Shown piece by piece: positions 37,701 through 46,700 of a stretch of 64,000 nucleotides of DNA. Each line of letters starts with the position of its first letter. Positions within the stretch are counted from its first letter, which is position 1. Where the stretch lies: positions 62,001 through 126,000 of the forward strand of contig NZ_BAGB01000027.1 in assembly GCF_000308615.1 (NCBI RefSeq). The letters run 5' to 3'. The notes beneath the pieces are model-generated. The model did not search any database. It had not been told where the DNA came from and worked only from the letters and a program-made list of their open reading frames with translations. A program made the position numbers and the translations under genes. The DNA is from Nocardia jiangxiensis NBRC 101359. GTDB lineage: Bacteria > Actinomycetota > Actinomycetes > Mycobacteriales > Mycobacteriaceae.

Positions 37701-40700
37701 GCCGACGTGCTCCACCTCGACACGGTGTCCGCGGACAGCAACTTCTTCGCCCTCGGCGGGGACAGCATCGTGTCGATGCGGATGGTGGCGCTGGCCAGAT
37801 CCGCCGGGCTGAATCTCACCCCGCGAGATGTGTTCGAGGCCAAGACGGTTGCGGCCCTCGCCGCCCTGGCGGGTGGCGCACAGGCTCCCCGGGAATCCGA
37901 CGGCGCTGCGCTCGTCGAACTCGAACAACGGGATATCGATCGGCTCGAGCGGCGGTACAGCGGTCTGTCCGACATCTGGCCGTTGTCGCCCATGCAGTCC
38001 GGCGTGCACTTCCACTCGACGTACGATCCGGACGCCGGGGACGACTACACGGTTCAGACGGCGATCGATTTCTCCGGCGAGGTCGACGCCGAACGCCTGC
38101 GCCGCGCCGCGCAGGCCGTGGTCGACCGGCACGACATCCTGCGGGCCGCCTTCGTGGAGACCTCGGCGGGGCCGTGCCAGATCGTGCTGGACCATGCCGA
38201 GATCCCGTTCCGGGACATCGATCTCACCGATGACGACGATGCGACGTCGCCGGAATGCATTGCCGCGGCGGATGCGGCGGCGGGGTTCGACCTGTCGGCT
38301 CCTCCGCTCGTCCGGTTCACCTTGATCCGGCTGGCTCCGGAATCATTCCGGCTGCTGGTCACGAATCACCATGTGATCCTGGACGGCTGGTCGATGCCGC
38401 TGCTGATGCGAGAACTGCTGGACTACTACGGATCTCCCGCGCACATCGGCGCCGCCGGACCCGCGCCGTCCTATCGCGACTATCTGGCCTGGCTGCGCCG
38501 GCAGGACAGCTCTGTCGCCAAAGCGGCCTGGGCACAGGCATTCTCCGATGTCGACTCGCCGACCAGGGTCTCGCGCGGATCCGGCACGACGGGTTCGGTC
38601 TCCGCCGGGGAGGTCGAGGCCGAGCTGACGGCGGACCGTTTCGAGGATCTCCGCTTGGCGGCGGCGGATGCGGCGGTCACGGTCAACACCGTCGTCTCCG
38701 CGGCCTGGGCACTGAATCTGCGCATGCTGACCGGTGAGACCGATGTGATCTTCGGCGCCTCGGTGTCCGGCCGGCCCGCGGAGCTGCCGCAGGTCGAGCA
38801 GACGCTCGGCATGTTCCTCAATACGATTCCGGTGCGCGTGCAGTTCGAACCGGCGATGACGGTGCGCGAGTTGCTGACCGGCATCCAGGCGGGGCACGCC
38901 CGCATGCTGGACCACCACCACATCGGCCTGCCCGAGATACACCGCAGCGTCGGTATGACCGAACTGTTCGACACCGCGATCACATTCCAGTCCTTCCCGG
39001 TCGATCGGACCGCACTGCAACTGCTGGTCGACGCGGCCGGTCTGCAGGTGGACGAACTCACCGGCGTGGACGCGACGCCGTACCCGCTGAGCCTGGTCGT
39101 GGAACCGGTCCCGGACGAGCACGGCGAGGCGCGCGGACTGCGGATCGTCCTGCGATTCCACGACCGGGAATTCGACACCGCCTCGGCGCGGCGCATTCTC
39201 GACCGCACGGTCGCGCTGCTGTGCCGGCTGGCGGCGAACGCGTCGGTGCGACTCGGTGAACTGTCGCTGGACGAGGAGCCGTCACCGTCGCGGCCGATAC
39301 TGGATGCGGAACACGAGATTCCGAGCACGCTGGATCGGATTCTGGCCGACGCCGTCGCGGACGACCCCGATGCGGTCGCGATGCGATACGGCGGGGTCGC
39401 CACCACCTATCGCCAGCTCGACGAGCTGTCCACCCGGCTGGCTCGAATCCTGTTGCGGCACGGGGCGCGTCGGGGGCGGATCGTCGCGGTCGTGTTGTCC
39501 AGGTCGCCCGCGGCCGTGGTCAGCCTGTGGGCGGTGGCGAAGACCGGTGCGGCATTCCTGCCGATCGATCCGACCCTGCCCGTGGAGCGGATCGATTTCC
39601 TGCTCGCGGATTCGACGGTCACGCTCGGGGTGACCGACGAGGTCGGCCGGACTTCGCTGCCGCACGGCGTCGACTGGCTGGTCCTGGATCAGGAGCAGCC
39701 GTTGGGTGACCGGGTCGCGGCTGCCGCCGGTCCGATCACCGATGCCGAACGCGGCGAACCGATTCGGCCGGATCAGCTCGCCTGGGTGAGCTACACCTCC
39801 GGCTCGACCGGAACCCCCAAGGGCGTCCTGGTCACCCACCGCGGACTGGCCGATCTCGTTGCCGCGCAACGGCGAATACTGTACGTCGGCCCGAGGTCGG
39901 TGGTGCTGCAGGTCGCCTCGCCGAGCTTCGACGCCTCGATCTTCGAACTGTTGCTGGCGCACGGCTCGGGCGGTCGGCTGATCGTCTCGCCTGCGGATGT
40001 GTACGCCGGTCCCGCACTGGCGGAACTGCTGGCGCGCGAACATGTTTCGCACGCGGTCGTGACGCCCTCGGCGCTGGCGACGGTGCCGCCCGACGGCCTG
40101 GACGCACTGTGTGTGCTGGCGACGGCCGGTGAGCCGGTCGGGCCGGAGCTCGTCGAGCGGTGGGCGCCGCATCGCACCATGGTCAATCTGTACGGTCCCA
40201 GTGAGAGCACCATCTGGGCGACCGCCAGCGACCAGTTGGTCCCCGGCGCTCCGATCACGATCGGCAAGCCGGTCGGGCCGGTCGCGGCACTGGTGCTGGA
40301 CACGTGGTTGCGGCCCGTGCCGCACGGTGTCGCGGGTGAGCTGTATCTGTTCGGCGCGGGACTGGCCGACGGGTACGTTGGCAGGACCGGGTTGAGTTCG
40401 GGACGGTTCGTCGCCTGCTCGTTCGGCGCGGCGGGGCAGCAGATGTACCGCACCGGCGACATGGTCCGCCGCACCGCCGATGGCGCGCTGGAATTCCTGG
40501 GGCGCAACGACTTCCAGGTCAAGGTGCGCGGCACCCGGGTCGAACCGGGTGAGATCGACGCGGTGCTGGGTGCGCGCGCGGATGTGGCGTACGCGGTCAC
40601 GGTGCCGCGCAGCGACGGCGGGCGACCGGTGGTGCTGGTGTCCTATGTGGTGCCCGCGGCCGGGACACGGATCTCGGGTCAGGAGTTGCGCGCGGCACTG

Positions 40701-43700
40701 ACCGACGCGCTGCCCCCGTACCTGGTGCCCTCGGCGGTGCTGGTGCTGGACGAGGTGCCGCTGACCGCCAACGGGAAGCTGGATCGTGACCGGCTGCCCG
40801 AACCGGTCACCGCCGCAACGCAATTCCGGGCGCCGGCCGCGGGGACCGAGGAACTGATCGCGCAGACGTTCGAGCAGGTCCTCGACGTCGAGCGGGTGGG
40901 CGCGGACGACGACTTCTTCGCACTGGGCGGCGATTCGCTCAGCGCGGCGACCGTCGTGGCGCGCATCGGTTCGGCGCTGGATGTGCGCGTGCCGGTGCGG
41001 CTGGTGTTCGAGGCGCCGACCGTCGGCGGGTTGGCCGTGCTCGCGGCGACTCTCGGTGGTGCCGGACGGCTGCCGCTGGTGCCCGAGGAGCGCCCCGACC
41101 CGGTGCCGCTGTCGCTGGCGCAGCAGCGGATGTGGTTCCTGAACCGGTTCGAGCCGGATTCGGCCGCCTACAACATCCCGGTGATGCTGCGGCTGTCGGG
41201 CGAACTGGACGTCGCGGCGCTGGCAGATGCCCTCGGCGACGTGATGACCCGGCACGAGGTGCTGCGCACGATCTATCCGGAATCCTCCGGTGAGCCGCGA
41301 CAGGTCGTACTCGACGAGCCGGCGGTGCCGGTGGAGCGGATGCGCGTCCCGGACGATGCGGTCGCCGAGACGGTCGGTGAGTTCGTGCGGCGCGGATTCG
41401 ATGTGACCACGCGGGTGCCGATGCGCGTCGGACTGTTCGAACCGGACGCCGAGAAGGACAGTGGCACAGCACAATTCCTGCTGGTACTGGTGGTGCACCA
41501 TATCGCCGGGGACGGCCAGTCGATGGGCCCGCTGGCGCGTGATGTGATGGCGGCCTATGCCGCCCGCCTGGCCGGGCGAGCCCCGCAGTGGGAGCCGCTG
41601 GCCGTGCAGTACGCGGATTTCGCGTGGTGGCAGCGCCGGATGCTGGGCACCGCGGACGATCCGGCCTCGCTGATGTCCGAACAGCTGGAATTCTGGCGCT
41701 CGGCGCTCGCGGGCGCACCCGACCGGCTCGACCTCCCCGCCGATCGGCCGCGTCCGGCCGTGGCCTCGCTGTCGGGTGGCCGGGTGCCGGTGCGCATCGA
41801 TGCGAAGGTGCACGGGCGGCTGCTCGAGCTGGCCCGCGCGCACGGGACGTCGCTGTTCATGGTCGTGCACGCGGCCTTGGCCACGGTGCTCGGTCGGCTG
41901 GGCGGTAGCGAGGACATCGTGATCGGCACCCCGATCGCGGGACGTGGCGAACCCGGTCTGGACGATCTGGTGGGAATGTTCGTCAACACCCTCGCCCTGC
42001 GGACCCGGGTCGATATCGGTGAGCCGTTCACCGAGTTGCTGATGCGCGCCCGGGAGACGGATCTGCGGGCGTTCGATCATGCGGACGTGCCGTTCGAGCG
42101 CGTCGTGGAGGAGCTGAATCCGGAGCGGTCCCCGGCTCGTCATCCGCTGTTCCAGGTGGTCCTGGCCTTCCAGAACATGTCGAGGATGGATGTCACGCTG
42201 CCCGGTGTGCGGATTTCCCGGGCCGAGGTCGACACCGGCGCGAGCCAGTTCGACCTGCAGCTGATCCTGTCCGAGAATGCCGGTGAAGTCGGTGCGGCAC
42301 AGGGTATTTCGGGCATGATGAGTTATGCGCGGGATATGTTCGACGAGGCGACCGCGGCGGGATTCGTCGCGCGTTTGATGCGGGTGCTGGAGGCGGTCAC
42401 CACCGATCCGGACGTCCGGGTCGGCGATATCGAATGGCTGGACGCCGAGGAATGTTCGATGCTCACCTCGCAGGTGGGCGCGCGCGTAGCGGCGCGGCAG
42501 CGGCCACCCGAACTGCTGCCGGATCTGTTCGCCGCGGCCGTGCGGGAGAACGGCGACGGTGTCGCCCTCGTCTCGGGAAGCACCACGTTGACCTACACCG
42601 AACTCGACGAACGCGCGAACCGGCTGGCCAGGCTGCTGATCGCCCGTGGTGCGGGCCCGGAGAGCCCGGTGCTGGTCGCGGTGCCGCGATCGATCGAATC
42701 GGTCGTGTCCTGGTGGGCGGTGGTCGCGACAGGTGCGGTATATGTGCCGGTGGACCCAGCCTATCCTGCCGGGCGAATCGCCCAGATGATCTCGGATTCC
42801 GGTGCGACACTGGGGGTTACGGTGTCCTCGGCGCGTGCCTCGATCCCCGATTCGGTGGACTGGATCGTCCTCGACGACGCGCAGGTCGCCGCCCGGATCG
42901 ACGCGTCGGCGAGTGGCCGGATCGGTGACGGCGAACGCCGCCGTCCGCTGCGTGCGACGAACACCGCGTACGTGGTCTTCACCTCCGGATCCACCGGTGT
43001 GCCCAAGGGGGTCTCGGTAACACATTCGGGCACAGCGGATTTCGTCTCCTCGTTGGGCGGCGCTCCGAAACGGCGGCACACGTCCCGGGTGTTGCACTTC
43101 GCCTCGCCGTCGTTCGATGCCTCGCTGCTGGAGATCCTGCTGGCGGTCGGCCGGGCCGGTGCGGTCATCGTGGCTCCGACACAGATCTACGGCGGTGAGG
43201 AGTTGGCGGAGCTGCTGCGGTCGCAACGGGTCACGGATGCGTTCTTGACTCCGGCCGCGCTCGCCTCGGTGGATCCGGCGGGTATGGACGATCTGGCCCT
43301 GGTCATGTCCGGTGGTGACGAGGTTCCGGCGGATCTGGTGAACCGTTGGGCGGAAACCGATCTCGCCGGCGCCCGGCAGTTCCGGGTGCTCTACGGCCCG
43401 ACCGAGACGACGATGGTCACCACGTCGACGAACGGGCTGCGCCCGGGGCAGCATCCGACGATCGGTGGCCCGCTCGCCGGTGTGCAGACACTGGTCCTGG
43501 ACGCCCGGTTGCGGCCGGCGCCGGTCGGGGTGGCCGGCGAGCTGTATCTCGCGGGCCCGGCGCTGGCGCGCGGATACCTGAACCGGGCGGCGACGAGTGC
43601 GGCGCGATTCGTGGCGAACCCGTTCGCCGAGCCGGGACATCGCATGTACCGTACCGGCGACGTGGTGCGCCTGAACTCCGACGGTGATCTGGAGTTCCTG

Positions 43701-46700
43701 GGCCGCAACGACTTCCAGGTGAAGATCCGTGGTTACCGGGTCGAGCTCGGTGAGATCGACGCGGCGCTGCGGGAGCGTGCGGACGTGGCATACGCGGTGA
43801 CCCTGTCCCGCGGTGCGGGTGTCGGTCCGGCGATGCTGGTGTCCTATGTGGTGCCCGAACCCGGGTCGAGCATCTCGGCCGAACAGCTGCGTGCGGCGCT
43901 GTCCGAGGCACTGCCGTCCTATCTGGTGCCCGCCGCGGTGATGATCATCGACCGGATTCCGTTGTCGCCCAACGGGAAGATCGATCGCGCCGCGCTGCCC
44001 GAACCCGTGGTCCAGGCCAAGCGGTTCCGGGCTCCGGCCTCGGTGGTCGAGGAAGTGGTCGCGGGGGTGTTCGCCGACGTGCTGGGTATCGGCGGTCCGG
44101 TGGGAGCCGACGACGACTTCTTCGATCTGGGCGGCAACAGCCTGGTCGCCACCCGGGTCGCCGCGCGGATCGGCGCGGCCCTGGATGCGACCATTCCGGT
44201 GGCGATGATCTTCGAGGCGCCGACCGTCGCGCGGCTGGCCGCGCGCGCGGAATCGCATGCCGACACCGGCCGGGTGGCGTTGACCGCACAGCAGCGGCCG
44301 CGGCGAATTCCGCTGTCGTACGCACAGCAGCGGATGTGGTTCCTGAACCGGCTCGAACCGGACTCGGCGGCCTACAGCATTCCGATCACGCTGCGGCTGT
44401 CGGGACGGCTCGATCTCGACGCGTTGCGCGCGGCCATCGAGGACGTGCTGAACCGGCACGAGGTGCTGCGGACGGTATACCCGTACTCGGAGGGCGAGCC
44501 GTCCCAGGTCGTCCTTCCGGTCGCGGCGGCCATCTCGCCGATCACCGTGGTCTCGATCGCGGAATCCGAACTGGCCGAATCGTTGTCGGCGTTCGCCGGG
44601 GCGGTGTTCGATGTGACGATCGAGACGCCGGTGCGGGCCCGGCTGTTCGAACTGGGGCAGGACGAATCGGTGCTGGCGATCGTGGTGCACCACATCTGCT
44701 GTGACGGGTCCTCGCTGGTTCCGCTGGCGCGGGACATGATGACCGCGTACACCGCGCGCACGCGTGGCGAAGCGCCGAACTGGTCGCCGCTGCCGGTGCA
44801 GTACGCCGACTACGCGATCTGGCAGAAGGCGGTACTGGGCTCGGAAGACGATCCCGAGTCGCTGCTGCGCGCCCAGATCGACGAGTGGACAACCGAATTG
44901 GCGGAGTTGCCTGCCCTGCTGGAACTGCCGACCGACCGGCCGCGTCCGCCCGTGCAGACCTATGCGGGTGCGAGTGTGCCGTTCGCCGTGTCCGCCGATC
45001 TGCACGCGAGGTTGCAGGCGGTGGCGCGAACACACAACACGACGCTGTTCATGGTCGTGCATGCCGCGCTCGCGGCCACGCTGGGCCGGCTGGCCGACGC
45101 CGACGACGTCGCGATCGGCACCCCGTACGCGGGCCGTGGTGAAGCCGAGCTCGACGATCTGGTCGGCATGTTCGTCAACACCCTGGTGCTGCGCACGCGG
45201 CTGAACCCGGCGATGACGTTCACCGAGTTGCTCGAACACGTGCGGGAGACCGATCTGGCCGCCTTCGGCCGCGCCGACGTTCCGTTCGAGCGGCTGGTGC
45301 AGGTGCTGAACCCGGTGCGCTCGCACGCGCACCACCCGCTGTTCCAGGTGATGCTGGCATTCCAGAACCTCGCCAGTGCCGAGTTCGAACTGCCGGGTCT
45401 GTCGGCGTCGACCCTGACGACCGACACCGATATCGCCCTGTTCGACCTGCAGATCACGGTGTCGGACTCCTACGGTCCCGACGGTGCTCCGGCGGGGATC
45501 GACGGTGCGGTGACGTACGCGACCGATCTGTTCGACGCCGCCACGGTGACCGCGACGGTGGATCGCCTGCTGCGGTTGCTCGACGCCGCGGCAGCGGATC
45601 CGGCGCGGCCGGTGTACGAGGTGGATCTGCTCGAGGCGCAGGAGCGGGAAGCCGTTCTGACGCGCTGGAATTCGACGGAAGTAGCACTACCGGCCGACGA
45701 TACGATCGCCTCGGTCTTCGCCGAATCGGCACGGCGGCATGCGGATCGCACCGCGGTGATCAGCGGCGAGCAGTCGCTGACGTACGCGGAGTTCGCGGCG
45801 CGGGTGAACCGGCTCGCGCGTTGGCTGATCTCGCGCGGCGTGGGTCCGGAGTCGTTGGTGGCGTTGCGAATGCGGCGCTCGCTGGACCAGGTCACCGCCG
45901 TACACGCGGTACAGGCCGCCGGTGGCGGGTACGTGCCGGTCGATCCGGACCTTCCGGACGAGCGCATCGCGTACATGCTCTCGACCGCCGCGCCCGTGCT
46001 GGAGCTGTCCACCCTCGACGGGCTGGAGCTGTCCGGATTCGACGATGCGCCCGTCACCGACGCCGATCGGATCGCCCCGGTGCGGCCGCACAACGTCGCC
46101 TACGTGCTGTTCACCTCGGGATCGACCGGACGCCCGAAAGGTGTTGCGGTATCGCAGGGTTCGATGATGAACCAGTTGCGGTGGTTGTGTGCGGCCTACG
46201 AGCTGACACCGGCGGACGTGGTGCTGCACAAGACCCCGATGACGTTCGACGTATCGGTCTGGGAGCTGTTCGCGACTCCGATGGTCGGTGCGCGGATGGT
46301 GATCGCGCGGCCCGACGGGCACGGAGATCCGGCGTACCTCGCCGAAACCATTGCTGTTCAACAGGTTACGGTAACCTCGTTCGTCCCGTCGATGCTGGCG
46401 GTGTTCGCGGACGCGGCGCCGGCGCAGCCGCTGGGGTCGCTGCGGGCGATTCTCGTCGGCGGTGAGGCATTCGGCGCGGAGATGGTGGCCGCGGTGCGGC
46501 GGATCATGCCCGAGGTCGAGTTGGACAATCTGTACGGGCCGACCGAAACCACCGTCCACGCGACCTCGCATCGGGTGACCGAAGCCGACGACGGAAGCAT
46601 GCCGACGGGCAGGCCTGTGTGGAACACCCGGGCCTACATCCTGGACTCGCGGTTGCGTCCGGTGCCGCCCGGTGTCGCCGGGGAGCTGTACCTGTCGGGA

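Noticed and set aside
39282..45335. A 2,017-codon open frame on the minus strand opposite the synthetase gene
   Set aside because: It mirrors the high-GC codon bias of the real gene; the translation is Arg/His/Gly/Gln-rich with no domain, while the plus strand carries intact NRPS motifs throughout.
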